A DNA stretch of 64,000 nucleotides, from the NCBI GenBank assembly GCA_045806965.1, contig JBJMIG010000097.1, forward strand, positions 10,613 through 74,612. Direction: 5' to 3'. Of the stretch, positions 50,722 to 58,943 are shown one piece after another. How positions within the stretch are numbered: the stretch's first letter is position 1; each line of letters opens with the position of its first letter. Under the pieces are notes generated by a model. That model ran no database searches. It was given only the letters and a program-made list of their open reading frames with translations, and was not told the DNA's origin. Source of the stretch: DASYTH01 sp045806965. Its GTDB lineage: Bacteria; Actinomycetota; Actinomycetes; Mycobacteriales; Pseudonocardiaceae. Position numbers and translations under genes: made by a program.

Positions 50722-51918
50722 ATGCCAGGGACGCCAAGCCTGCTTCGCGCCATGAACGACAAGGCGGCGCTCGAAGTATTGCTGGAACGCGGGCCGCTCA
50801 CCCGCTCCCAGCTGGCGTCCATCACTGGGATCTCCAAGCCGACCGCCTCGCTGCTGTTATCCCGGTTACAGCAGTCGGGCCTGGTGGTGCGCGACGGCAT
50901 CCGGGAGGGGCTGCCGGGGCGCACCGCCGAGCTGTACCGCGTCAACCCGAAGGCCGCCTACGTGGCCGGGGTCGACGTCAACCCCGGCCGGATCGCGGTG
51001 CGCGTCGCCGAGGTCACCGGCGAGGTGATCGGGGAGCACCGGCTCCCGACGCCGGGCCGCTCCGGCGGCGAGGTCGTCGACCGCGTGCGATGCGCCATCG
51101 ACGGGGCCTGCGGGCCGGCCGGCATCGCGATCTCCGAACTGGGCCGGGTCGTGGTGGGCATTCCGGGGGCGGTCAACCCGGCCACCGGACGGCTCGGTTA
51201 CGCCCCGCACATGTCGGGGTGGCACGTGCCTCACCTGGTGGAGACGATCACGGCCGGCCTCGGCGTGCGCGTGGCCGTGGAGAACGACGTCAACCTGGTG
51301 GCGCAGGCCGAGTTGGCCTACGGCGTGGCCAGCGAGGCGGACAGCTTCACCGTGGTCTGGGTGGGCAACGGCATCGGCATGGCGCTGGTCATCGACGGGC
51401 GACTGCACCGGGGGTGGACCGGCGGTGCGGGCGAGGTCGGTTACCTGCCGGTGCCGGGCGCGCCGACCGCCCGCGAGGTCGGCCGGTCCGCCAACCATGG
51501 TCTGCAGGCCGCGGCCGGGGGGCGCGCGGTACACAAGATCATGCGTTCGCACGGCTTCCGCGGACACGATCCCGCGTCGGCCATGCGGTTCGCCATCCGT
51601 GCCCTGACCGACGGGCACGGTGGCGAGCGCCGGCAGCACGCGCACACCGCGCTCAGCGAGGTGGCCGCGCGGGTCGCCATGGGTCTCGCGGCGATCGTCG
51701 CCGTTGTCGACCCGGCGCTCGTCGTGCTCACCGGAGTGGTCGCCCTCGCCGGCGGCGAATCCCTCCGGCTACGCGTCGAGCAGGAACTTCACGCTATCTC
51801 CCTGCCCCGCCCACCGGTTCGGCTCTCCATGTTGTCCACCGAACCGGTGCTCGAAGGGGCTCTCGTGCTCGCGCTCCGACAGGCGCAGAACGAGCTGTTC
51901 ACCTCCACAGTGCCCTGA
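50722..51918 (+). CDS. ROK-family transcriptional regulator (NgcR-like)
   Basis: 398 aa. N-terminal winged HTH: LLERGPLTRSQLASITGISK, PTASLLLSRLQQSGLVV. The ROK sugar-kinase-like domain follows (VAGVDVNPGRIAVRVAEV, VVVGIPGAVNP, VENDVNLVAQAELAYG, WVGNGIGMALVIDGRLHRGWTGGAGEVGYLPV). The Cys-rich zinc motif of ROK kinases is absent, as in many pure regulators. It heads the Ngc-type transporter operon; in Streptomyces olivaceoviridis a ROK protein, NgcR, accompanies ngcEFG. Expected ligand: GlcNAc, chitobiose or a phosphorylated derivative. Confidence 0.9.
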   Translation: MPGTPSLLRAMNDKAALEVLLERGPLTRSQLASITGISKPTASLLLSRLQQSGLVVRDGIREGLPGRTAELYRVNPKAAYVAGVDVNPGRIAVRVAEVTGEVIGEHRLPTPGRSGGEVVDRVRCAIDGACGPAGIAISELGRVVVGIPGAVNPATGRLGYAPHMSGWHVPHLVETITAGLGVRVAVENDVNLVAQAELAYGVASEADSFTVVWVGNGIGMALVIDGRLHRGWTGGAGEVGYLPVPGAPTAREVGRSANHGLQAAAGGRAVHKIMRSHGFRGHDPASAMRFAIRALTDGHGGERRQHAHTALSEVAARVAMGLAAIVAVVDPALVVLTGVVALAGGESLRLRVEQELHAISLPRPPVRLSMLSTEPVLEGALVLALRQAQNELFTSTVP

Positions 51919-51940
51919 CATGCCCTGACATGCCCTGACG
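51911..51940 (+). repeat. Three tandem 10-bp repeats spanning the ROK stop codon
   Basis: TGCCCTGACA, TGCCCTGACA and TGCCCTGACG follow head to tail; the first contains the TGA stop (51916-51918). They fill most of the start of the gap to the binding-protein gene. Confidence 0.85.
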
Positions 51941-51982
51941 TTGTGCGTTCCTCGCGTCCCAACGAAGGAGAAGAGAAGAGAA

Positions 51983-53431
51983 ATGTCCGAACCCATCCGC
52001 GATACCGCAGACCCCTCCCGGCGGAAAGTGCTGCGCGGGATCGGCCTGACGGCGGCTCTGGCGGTACCCGGCGCGGGATTACTCTCCGCCTGTGCCACAG
52101 GTGGCGGCGGGAGCAATGACTCCGGCCAAACCCCCGCGAACTCGGGAAACGCGGCCAACCCGTTCGGAGTCAAGGAGGACGCTCCGCTCGAGGTCGTGAT
52201 CTTCAAGGGTGGTCTCGGGGACTCCTACGCCACCGACGTGCACGAGCCGCTGTACAAGAAGAAGTTCCCCAAGGCCGAGGTCAAGCACGTCGCGACGCAG
52301 AAGATCGCGCAGACGCTGCAGCCGCGGTTCGCCGGCGGCAACCCGCCCGACGTGGTGGCCAACTCGGGCAGTGACCTGATGGACAACGCCGCGCTGCAGA
52401 GCGAGGGCCAGCTCTACGACCTGAGCCCGCTGTTCGACAGCGCGTCCATCGACGACGCGAACAAGAAGATCCGCGACACCCTGGTGCCGGGCACCGTCGA
52501 GGCGGGTGTCGTGGCCGGCAAGCCGTATCTGCTCAAGTACGTCTACACCGCTTACGGTCTGTGGTACGACAAGAACCTCTTCGCCAAGAACAACTGGCAG
52601 CCGGCGAAGAACTTCGACGACTTCAAGGCGCTCTGCGACAAGATCAAGTCCGCCGGACTGATCCCCTACGGCTACGCCGGCAGCAATGCCTCGTACTACC
52701 AGTACTGGATGATCCTGATCTCGGCCGCGAAGATCGGTGGCAACCAGGTTCTGGTGGACGTGGACAACCTGACCGACGGCGTGTGGACCGGCGACCCGAT
52801 CCGCAAGTCGGCGACCGCCTGGGCGGAGATCGGCAAGCTGTACATGGACAAGAGCCACGAGGGGCTCAAGCACACCGAGGTCCAGCTGCAGCAGAACCAG
52901 GGCAAGGTCGGCCTCTACCCGTCGGGCTCCTGGCTGGAGAACGAGCAGAAGAAGGACACGCCGTCCAACTTCGAGTACGCGATGACCCCGACCCCCAGCG
53001 TCACCTCGAGCGACAAGATGCCGTTCGAGGCGATCCGGGCCGCGGCGGGCGAGGTCTACTTCGTGTCCGCCAAGGCCAAGAACACCGCTGGTGGGCTGGA
53101 GTACCTTCGCATCATGCTGTCCAAGGAGGGTGCCAAGGGCTTCACCGAGAAGTCCGGAAACATCACCGTGGTCAAGGGTTCCACCGAGGGCCTTCAGCTC
53201 TCGCCGGGCAACAAGAGCGTGGCGGCGGCCCAGTCCGCGGCCGGCGACAACGTGGTAACCGACAACCGTCTCGAAGACTGGTACAAGGAGATGGAGAAGG
53301 AACTGCGCAGCCAGACCAACGCGCTCATGTTCGGCCGCATCGGTGCGGACCAGTTCTGCGAGAACATGCAGAAGAAGGCGGACGCCACCAAGGCCGATTC
53401 GTCCATCACCAAGCAGCACCGGGACAAGTGA
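51983..53431 (+). CDS. ngcE: GlcNAc/chitobiose ABC transporter substrate-binding protein (NgcE-like)
   Basis: 482 aa. The N-terminus has a twin-arginine-like RRKVLRGIGLTAALAVPGAGL leading to lipobox LLSAC, as in NgcE lipoproteins. The solute-binding fold follows: LEVVIFKGGLGDSYATDVHEPLYKKKFPKAEVKH-type first domain, PDVVANSGSDLMDNAALQ, KPYLLKYVYTAYGLWYDKNLF, YQYWMILISAAKIGGN, LYPSGSWLENEQ. The assignment rests on overall resemblance to the NgcE family plus the ROK regulator and DasR-like sites upstream. A purine-rich ribosome binding site (GAAGGAGAAGAG) precedes ATG 51983. Confidence 0.82.
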   Translation: MSEPIRDTADPSRRKVLRGIGLTAALAVPGAGLLSACATGGGGSNDSGQTPANSGNAANPFGVKEDAPLEVVIFKGGLGDSYATDVHEPLYKKKFPKAEVKHVATQKIAQTLQPRFAGGNPPDVVANSGSDLMDNAALQSEGQLYDLSPLFDSASIDDANKKIRDTLVPGTVEAGVVAGKPYLLKYVYTAYGLWYDKNLFAKNNWQPAKNFDDFKALCDKIKSAGLIPYGYAGSNASYYQYWMILISAAKIGGNQVLVDVDNLTDGVWTGDPIRKSATAWAEIGKLYMDKSHEGLKHTEVQLQQNQGKVGLYPSGSWLENEQKKDTPSNFEYAMTPTPSVTSSDKMPFEAIRAAAGEVYFVSAKAKNTAGGLEYLRIMLSKEGAKGFTEKSGNITVVKGSTEGLQLSPGNKSVAAAQSAAGDNVVTDNRLEDWYKEMEKELRSQTNALMFGRIGADQFCENMQKKADATKADSSITKQHRDK

Positions 53432-53462
53432 GCACACAACGGCTGAATAGGACGCAGTAGCC

Positions 53463-54392
53463 ATGCGGCAGGGCAAGTATCGCTTTGTGCTGGGGTTCCT
53501 CGCCGCGCCAGTGATCATCTACTCGGTCTTCGTGATTGGCCCGTACGGACAGGCCTTTTACATCGCGATGACCAACTGGCGCGGCATCTCCGCCAACCCC
53601 AAGTTCATCGGATTCGACAACTTCGTGAGGTTGTTCCACGACGAGGTCTTCTGGAAGGCGGTCAGTCACCACCTGGTGCTGTTACTTGCCCTGCCGCTGT
53701 TCACTCTGTCCATCGCGCTGTTCCTGGCATTTCTGCTCAACGTGGCCGGCGGCAGCCGGGGCGGTGGGATGACCGGGATCTGGGGCTCGAAGTTCTACCG
53801 TGTGGTGTTCTTCTTCCCCCAGGTCCTCGCGGTCGCCATCGTCGGTGTGCTGTTCCTCCAGATCTACCGTCCGGACGGGACCGGGGTGGTGAACGGTCTG
53901 CTCGGCAAGGTCGGTATCGACCCGATCCGCTGGTTGACCATCACCGAGCCGTGGCCGCAGTTCAACCTCGCGCTGGCCACGATCCTCAGCGTGATGATCT
54001 GGCAGGCGGTCGGTTTCTACGTGGTGCTGTTCTCCGCCGGGATGTCCTCGATCCCCGCGGAGATCTTCGAGTCGGCCGCACTGGACGGGTGCGGCCGGTT
54101 CCGGCTGTTCTTCAGCGTGACGCTGCCGCTGCTCTGGGACACGCTCCAGGTCGCGTGGGTCTACCTCGGTATCGCCGCGTTCGACGGCTTCGTGCTGGTG
54201 CAGGTGATGTCCACCGACACCGGCGGACCGGACAAGGCGACAACCGTGCTGCCGCTCGAGATCTGGCAGACGGCGTTCTACTTCTCCCGGTTCGGCTACG
54301 CCTCGGCAATGGGTGTTGCTCTGTTCTTCCTGACCCTCACGTTCGCCGTGCTCGCCCTGCGGGTCAGCCGGCGCGAGCGGATCGAGTTCTGA
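53463..54392 (+). CDS. ngcF: GlcNAc/chitobiose ABC transporter permease (NgcF-like)
   Basis: 309 aa, six membrane helices. The EAA-type loop is FESAALDGCGRFRLFFSVTLPLLWDT. Starts 31 bp after ngcE and ends 1 bp before ngcG. Belongs to the CUT1 MalF group; ATPase not encoded here. Confidence 0.85.
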   Translation: MRQGKYRFVLGFLAAPVIIYSVFVIGPYGQAFYIAMTNWRGISANPKFIGFDNFVRLFHDEVFWKAVSHHLVLLLALPLFTLSIALFLAFLLNVAGGSRGGGMTGIWGSKFYRVVFFFPQVLAVAIVGVLFLQIYRPDGTGVVNGLLGKVGIDPIRWLTITEPWPQFNLALATILSVMIWQAVGFYVVLFSAGMSSIPAEIFESAALDGCGRFRLFFSVTLPLLWDTLQVAWVYLGIAAFDGFVLVQVMSTDTGGPDKATTVLPLEIWQTAFYFSRFGYASAMGVALFFLTLTFAVLALRVSRRERIEF

Positions 54393-54393
54393 C

Positions 54394-55308
54394 ATGGCCG
54401 TTTACACCGCGGGCACCGCGACGACCACCAGCCCTCCGGTCCAACCACCGCCGCCGAAATCTCGTCACGTTCCGGCCGACCGCACCGTCTTCTCCAGACT
54501 GTCGCATGTGGCCCTCGTGATCTGGACGATCACCGTGATCTTCCCGATCGTCTGGACGTTCCTCGGCGCGTTCAAGTCCAACACCGAGATCTTCGGCGAC
54601 CCCTTCGCGCTGCCCGGTGAGTTCCGGATGGACGCGTGGGGCCGGGCGTTCAGCAAGGCGCACATCGGCCAGTACATGCTGAACACGGTCATCGTGGTCA
54701 CGTTCAGCACGTTCGGCACCATGCTGTTCGGCTCGATGGCCGCCTACGTGCTGGCCAGGTACAAGTTCTTCGGTAATCGGCTGATCTATTACGTCTTCGT
54801 CGCCGGACTCGTTTTCCCGGTGTTCCTGGCACTGGTCCCGTTGTTCTTCGTGGTGAAGAACCTTGGCCTGCTGGACACCCACGCCGGCCTGATCCTGGTC
54901 TACATCGCCTACTCACTGCCGTTCACGGTGTTCTTCATGGCGGCGTTCTTCCGCACCCTGCCGACCTCGGTGGCCGAGCAGGCGATGATCGACGGCGCCT
55001 CGCACACCCGGACCTTCTTCCAGATCATGGTGCCGATGGCCAAACCCGGCCTGATCAGCATCACCATCTTCAACGTGCTCGGCCAGTGGAACCAGTACCT
55101 GCTGCCGATCGTGTTGCTGTCCGGCAGCGTCGAGAACAAGTGGGTGCTCACCCAGGGCATCGCCAACATCAACACCAGCGCCGGTTACGAGGCGGACTGG
55201 CCGGGCCTGTTCGCCGCGCTGAGCATGGCGATCATCCCGATGATCATTATCTACGTGATCTTCCAGCGGCAGATCCAATCCGGTCTCACCGCGGGGGCGC
55301 TGAAGTAG
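54394..55308 (+). CDS. ngcG: GlcNAc/chitobiose ABC transporter permease (NgcG-like)
   Basis: 304 aa. A Pro/Thr-rich cytoplasmic N-terminus of about 30 residues precedes six membrane helices. The EAA loop is AEQAMIDGASHTRTFFQIMVPMAKPG, and the C-terminus QRQIQSGLTAGALK is the MalG-type ending. Last gene of the ROK operon. An MsiK-type shared ATPase is presumed. Confidence 0.86.
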   Translation: MAVYTAGTATTTSPPVQPPPPKSRHVPADRTVFSRLSHVALVIWTITVIFPIVWTFLGAFKSNTEIFGDPFALPGEFRMDAWGRAFSKAHIGQYMLNTVIVVTFSTFGTMLFGSMAAYVLARYKFFGNRLIYYVFVAGLVFPVFLALVPLFFVVKNLGLLDTHAGLILVYIAYSLPFTVFFMAAFFRTLPTSVAEQAMIDGASHTRTFFQIMVPMAKPGLISITIFNVLGQWNQYLLPIVLLSGSVENKWVLTQGIANINTSAGYEADWPGLFAALSMAIIPMIIIYVIFQRQIQSGLTAGALK

Positions 55309-55325
55309 GCGCGCGCCCGCGGTGT

Positions 55326-55856
55326 TCAGAACAGCGTTGGCGGGAGGTGGCGTTCCAGGGTGAGCAAGCGGCGTTTGGATTCCACGCCGTCGCCGCCGCT
55401 GAAACCGCCGAGGCCGTTGCCGGCGACCACCCGGTGACACGGCACGATGATCGGGATGGGGTTGCTGCCCATGATCGAGCCGATTCCGCGCGGCGGGATA
55501 CCGGTCCCGCTGCGCCTGGCCAGCTCCCCGTAGGTGACCGCCTCGCCATAACGAACAGTGCGGTACAGGGTGCCGAGCACTACGCGTTGGGCCTCGGACA
55601 TCAGCCGCCAGTCCACCTCGACGGTGAACTCGGTCAGCTCCGCGGCGAAGTAGCCGGCCAGCTCCAGGCGCACCAGAGCGGTGCGCTCCGGGTCGTCCAC
55701 CACGGGCAAGCCCAACCGCCCGGCCATCCAGGCGCGCACTCCCTGGTCATCGCGGAAGCTGGTGGCGGCCACACCGCGCTCGGTGACCGCCGCGAGGACG
55801 TCACCGAGTTCGGTCGCCACGCCGCCGAACGCGACGGTGTCGGTCATGGCCGCCAT
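55326..55856 (-). CDS. ogt: Methylated-DNA-protein cysteine methyltransferase
   Basis: 176 aa. Acceptor-cysteine motif IIVPCHRVVAGNGLGGFSGG, preceded by VTYGELARRSGTGIPPRGIGS and SNPIP. It repairs O6-alkylguanine by irreversible transfer of the alkyl group to the Cys of PCHRV. Start taken as ATG 55856; ATG 55847 is equally possible. It stands convergent to ngcG and 22 bp downstream of the PEP-mutase-like gene on the same strand. Confidence 0.93.
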   Translation of the reverse strand: MAAMTDTVAFGGVATELGDVLAAVTERGVAATSFRDDQGVRAWMAGRLGLPVVDDPERTALVRLELAGYFAAELTEFTVEVDWRLMSEAQRVVLGTLYRTVRYGEAVTYGELARRSGTGIPPRGIGSIMGSNPIPIIVPCHRVVAGNGLGGFSGGDGVESKRRLLTLERHLPPTLF

Positions 55857-55878
55857 TGTCGCCCCGGGGACCGACAGT

Positions 55879-56712
55879 TCACCGCCGCAGCAGCGCGTTC
55901 AGTTCGGGGAAGGTCAAGTCGCAGGCCAGCGCCTCGTAGGTGCCGGCGGTGAGTAACTCGACCGCGGCCCGCCGGGCGGCGGCATAGGCAGCCAGCGGGG
56001 AAGCGGCGCCGGTGCTGACCCGGGCGACGCCAAGGTCGGCCAGCTTCCGCACCGGGGGAGAACCCGGCCCCGCCATGATGTTCAGCGGCGCGTCGATCTC
56101 CTTGGCCAGCTCCGCGATCGTCTCCGGATCGACCACGCCCGGCACGAACACGCCGTCCGCACCGGCCGCGACGTAGAGCGCCGCGCGCTCGAGCGTCGCG
56201 GCCAGCCGGCCTTCCGGCTCGCCGACACCGAACAGGTAGTTGTCGGTCCTCGCGTTGATGAACAGCCGCACGCCGCTGGCGTCCGCCGCCGCCCTGGCAG
56301 CGGCGAGGCGTTCGGCCTGTTGCCCGGCCGGCCGCAGCGGGGAGTCGCCGACGTCCCAGCCGTCCTCCAGGTTGACCCCGACCGCGCCGGCTTCGATCAC
56401 CAGCCGGACGGTCCGCGCCACGCTCTCCGCACTGTCCGCGTAGCCGGCCTCGATGTCCGCCGTCATCGGCACGTCCACCGCGGCCGCCACCCTGGCCACC
56501 AGGCCGATCGCCTCGTCCCCGGTCAGGTTCCCGCCGTCCGCCGCGCCGAGGCTCCAGGCCACCCCGGCACTGGTGGTCGCCACGGCCGCCGCACCGGCCG
56601 CCACCACGATTCGCGCGCTGGCCACGTCCCATGCGTTGGGCAGCGTCAATATCCCCTGATCATGGTGTAGTGCATGGAAAAGCTCGGCCTTCTCGGATTG
56701 CGTCCTCGTCAT
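55879..56712 (-). CDS. Isocitrate lyase/PEP mutase-family enzyme (copy 1)
   Basis: 277 aa, short PEP-mutase/isocitrate-lyase barrel. ILTLPNAWDVASARIVVAAG at the start, TADIEAGYADSAESVARTV (Mg-binding Asp/Glu), GVNLEDGWDV, FINARTDNYL, ALYVAAGADGVFVPGV, and NIMAGPGSPPVRKLADLGVARVSTG. The KKCGH signature of isocitrate lyase is absent, so a lyase on another 2-methylcitrate-like or phosphonate/oxaloacetate substrate is likely. A paralogous gene lies at 58078 on the opposite strand. Confidence 0.87.
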   Translation of the reverse strand: MTRTQSEKAELFHALHHDQGILTLPNAWDVASARIVVAAGAAAVATTSAGVAWSLGAADGGNLTGDEAIGLVARVAAAVDVPMTADIEAGYADSAESVARTVRLVIEAGAVGVNLEDGWDVGDSPLRPAGQQAERLAAARAAADASGVRLFINARTDNYLFGVGEPEGRLAATLERAALYVAAGADGVFVPGVVDPETIAELAKEIDAPLNIMAGPGSPPVRKLADLGVARVSTGAASPLAAYAAARRAAVELLTAGTYEALACDLTFPELNALLRR

Positions 56713-56776
56713 GCGCCGCAGTCAAGCAGCCGGCACCGACAGCGGCTGGCGATTTTCGGCCGGCACCGTCCCAGCT

Positions 56777-57307
56777 TCACCCGATCAGGTCACTCGGCCG
56801 GATGCGGAACACCTGAAGCCGCAGGTTGTAGTACTTGGTGGTCTCGCCGACCCATTCCATGCCGATCCGTCGGGCGGTGCCGATGGCGCGGGTGTTGTTC
56901 GGCCGGGCGACGGCGAACAGCTCGTCGATGTCCTGGGTGAACGCCCAGCGGGCCAGCGCCCGGCCGGCCTCCGCGGCGTAGCCGTGGCCCCAGACCTCGG
57001 GACGCAGCTGCCAGCTCAGCTCGAGATCCTCCTCGTAAGGCGGCAGCAGCCGGATACCGACACCGCCGATCACATCCTTGGTGTCCCGGTGCTGCACCGC
57101 CCACCGACCGCGCGGCGGAAGCATGTTCGGCTGATCGTCGATCCAGGCCTCGAGCACGGACCGCATCGCCGCGAGGTCGTCGACCCGACCCATGGCCGGA
57201 GTCAGCCAACGGGTTACGTCGGTGGCGCCGAAGATCGACAGCGCGGCGGCGGCGTCGTCGGTCGTCCACTGGCGAACGACCAGCCGATCGGTGGTCAGCG
57301 GTTCCAT
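56777..57307 (-). CDS. GNAT acetyltransferase (RimJ/RimL-like)
   Basis: 176 aa. LTTDRLVVRQWTTDDAAAAL, IGGVGIRLLP, LELSWQLRPEVWGHGYAAEA (acetyl-CoA-binding motif A, here WGHGYA) and NTRAIGTARRIGMEWVG. Acetylates an amine, perhaps an N-terminus; substrate unknown. ATG 57307 gives the family length. Divergent from the small P450-like gene with a 70-bp gap. Confidence 0.88.
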   Translation of the reverse strand: MEPLTTDRLVVRQWTTDDAAAALSIFGATDVTRWLTPAMGRVDDLAAMRSVLEAWIDDQPNMLPPRGRWAVQHRDTKDVIGGVGIRLLPPYEEDLELSWQLRPEVWGHGYAAEAGRALARWAFTQDIDELFAVARPNNTRAIGTARRIGMEWVGETTKYYNLRLQVFRIRPSDLIG

Positions 57308-57377
57308 ACGAACCACGTTACCCAGCTCGCGGGACATGTCGGCGCACTCCGACAGGACCACGACCTACGGTGGCCCC

Positions 57378-58073
57378 ATGGACACCATCACCGGGCCCGC
57401 GCGAGTGTGTGCGGCGCTGCACGATCCCGTTCTCGAGGTGCCGCTCGCGCCACCCGCCGACGATGGAATCGCTTGGCTGCGCGCGACAGTCGCCCGCTTC
57501 AGCCGAGGTGAGACGCACCGCAGGCGGCGCGCGCTCGCGGTGGACTTGCTGGCCAGGGTGGACCCCGCGATGTTGCGGACCCGAGCCGCGGCGCGGACCA
57601 AGGCGCCGTCCGGTGACGCGACCAGGACGGTCGCCGTCGAGGTGCTCGCCGAGGCGCTCGGCCTGCGCGTGCCGGCCGACGCGGTGGCCACGGTCGGGCG
57701 CGGCTACCACCCGCACCTCGATGCCGGACCGGAGACCGACGCGGCCGTAGCCCAGCTGGTCGAGGCGTGCGGCGGAAACTGGGACGAGCCGACCGCGGCC
57801 CGGATCGGGCTGCTCGTGCAGGCCTGTGACGCCACCGCGCTACTGGTGGACAACGCCTTGCGGCACAACGAAACCAGCGACCCGGCCGAGCGGATCGCCG
57901 GCACTCTGCTCGCCGATCCACCGGTTCGGCTGACCCGGCGGGTGCGCGCGGACGGCGAACTGGTCGGCCTCGACCTCAGCGAGCTGCCGTTCGGCGCCGG
58001 CCCGCATGCGTGTCCCGGACAGGAGCACGCGATCGCGATCGCCTGCGGGATCCTCGACGCGGCCGGTGCCTGA
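57378..58073 (+). CDS. Small cytochrome P450-like protein
   Basis: 231 aa, about 55 percent of normal P450 length. A complete heme-binding loop LPFGAGPHACPGQEHA (Cys212) follows almost directly after LLADPPVRLTRRV. C-helix-like ARFSRGETHRRRRAL (39-52) and I-helix-like LLVQACDATALLVDNAL (146-160) are recognisable, but AGxET is ACDAT. The K-helix ExxR and the whole meander before the Cys loop are missing. The gene is intact, with codon bias like its neighbours, so it is probably a real compact protein rather than a recent fragment. Heme binding is plausible, oxygenase activity doubtful. It ends 4 bp before a PEP-mutase-like gene, suggesting an operon. Confidence 0.75.
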   Translation: MDTITGPARVCAALHDPVLEVPLAPPADDGIAWLRATVARFSRGETHRRRRALAVDLLARVDPAMLRTRAAARTKAPSGDATRTVAVEVLAEALGLRVPADAVATVGRGYHPHLDAGPETDAAVAQLVEACGGNWDEPTAARIGLLVQACDATALLVDNALRHNETSDPAERIAGTLLADPPVRLTRRVRADGELVGLDLSELPFGAGPHACPGQEHAIAIACGILDAAGA

Positions 58074-58077
58074 GCCG

Positions 58078-58875
58078 ATGTGCGGCGACATCGATGGTGC
58101 CGAGGCGTTCCGCGCCATGCACCGGCAGGGCGCGCCGCTGCTGCTGCCCAACGCCTGGGATCACGCCTCGGCCGCGGCACTGGCCGGCGCCGGATTCGCG
58201 GTGATCGGCACCACCAGTCTCGGCGTGGCCGCGGCCGCCGGACTGCCGGACGGCGCGGGCGTGGCCAGGGCCGAGACCGTCGCGCTGGCCGCGCGCCTGG
58301 TTCCGCTGCCCTGCCTGGTGACCGTGGACGTCGAGGCCGGGTTCAGCGCCGACCCGGCCGAAGTGGCCGGGTTGGCCGCGGAGCTCGCCGGGCTGGGCGC
58401 GGTCGGGATCAACCTCGAAGATGGCCGTCCACACGCGACATTGGCCGATCCCGACCGGCAGAGCGAGCTGATCGCCGCGGTGCGGGCGGGGGCGCCGGGG
58501 CTGTTCGTCAACGCGCGCATCGACACGCACTGGCTCAAGGTGGACGACGATCCGCCCCTTGCCGCCACCCTGGCCCGCGCCGAGCGCTATCTCGCGGCCG
58601 GTGCGGACGGGATCTTCGTGCCCGGTCTCGCCGAGGATGCCCACATTCGCGAGCTGGTCAATGCCGTGCCCGCGCCGGTGAACGTCCTGTTCCTGCCGCA
58701 CCGGCACACTCTCGGCCGGCTCACCGAACTTGGGGTGCACCGGGTGAGTACCGGCTCGTTGCTGTTCCGCGCCGCGCTACGGACCGCGGTGGACACCGCG
58801 GTGGCGATCCGGTCCGGGCGGGAGGTCGCCGCGGACCTGCCGAGCTATGCCCAGATCCAGCAGCTCAGCGAGTGA
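58078..58875 (+). CDS. Isocitrate lyase/PEP mutase-family enzyme (copy 2)
   Basis: 265 aa. LLLPNAWDHASAAALAGAGF, VTVDVEAGFSADPAEVAGL, GINLEDG, LFVNARIDTHWL, ERYLAAGADGIFVPGL and LTELGVHRVSTGSLL mirror copy 1 at 55879-56712. Cytoplasmic C-C or C-P lyase of unknown substrate. Begins 4 bp after the small P450-like gene; the two are likely co-translated. Confidence 0.86.
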   Translation: MCGDIDGAEAFRAMHRQGAPLLLPNAWDHASAAALAGAGFAVIGTTSLGVAAAAGLPDGAGVARAETVALAARLVPLPCLVTVDVEAGFSADPAEVAGLAAELAGLGAVGINLEDGRPHATLADPDRQSELIAAVRAGAPGLFVNARIDTHWLKVDDDPPLAATLARAERYLAAGADGIFVPGLAEDAHIRELVNAVPAPVNVLFLPHRHTLGRLTELGVHRVSTGSLLFRAALRTAVDTAVAIRSGREVAADLPSYAQIQQLSE

Positions 58876-58943
58876 CCGGATCCGTCCGCATGCCGGCCCG
58901 ATAGTGCCTGTCGGTGCCGCGCCGAGGCGGCGACACTGACGGC

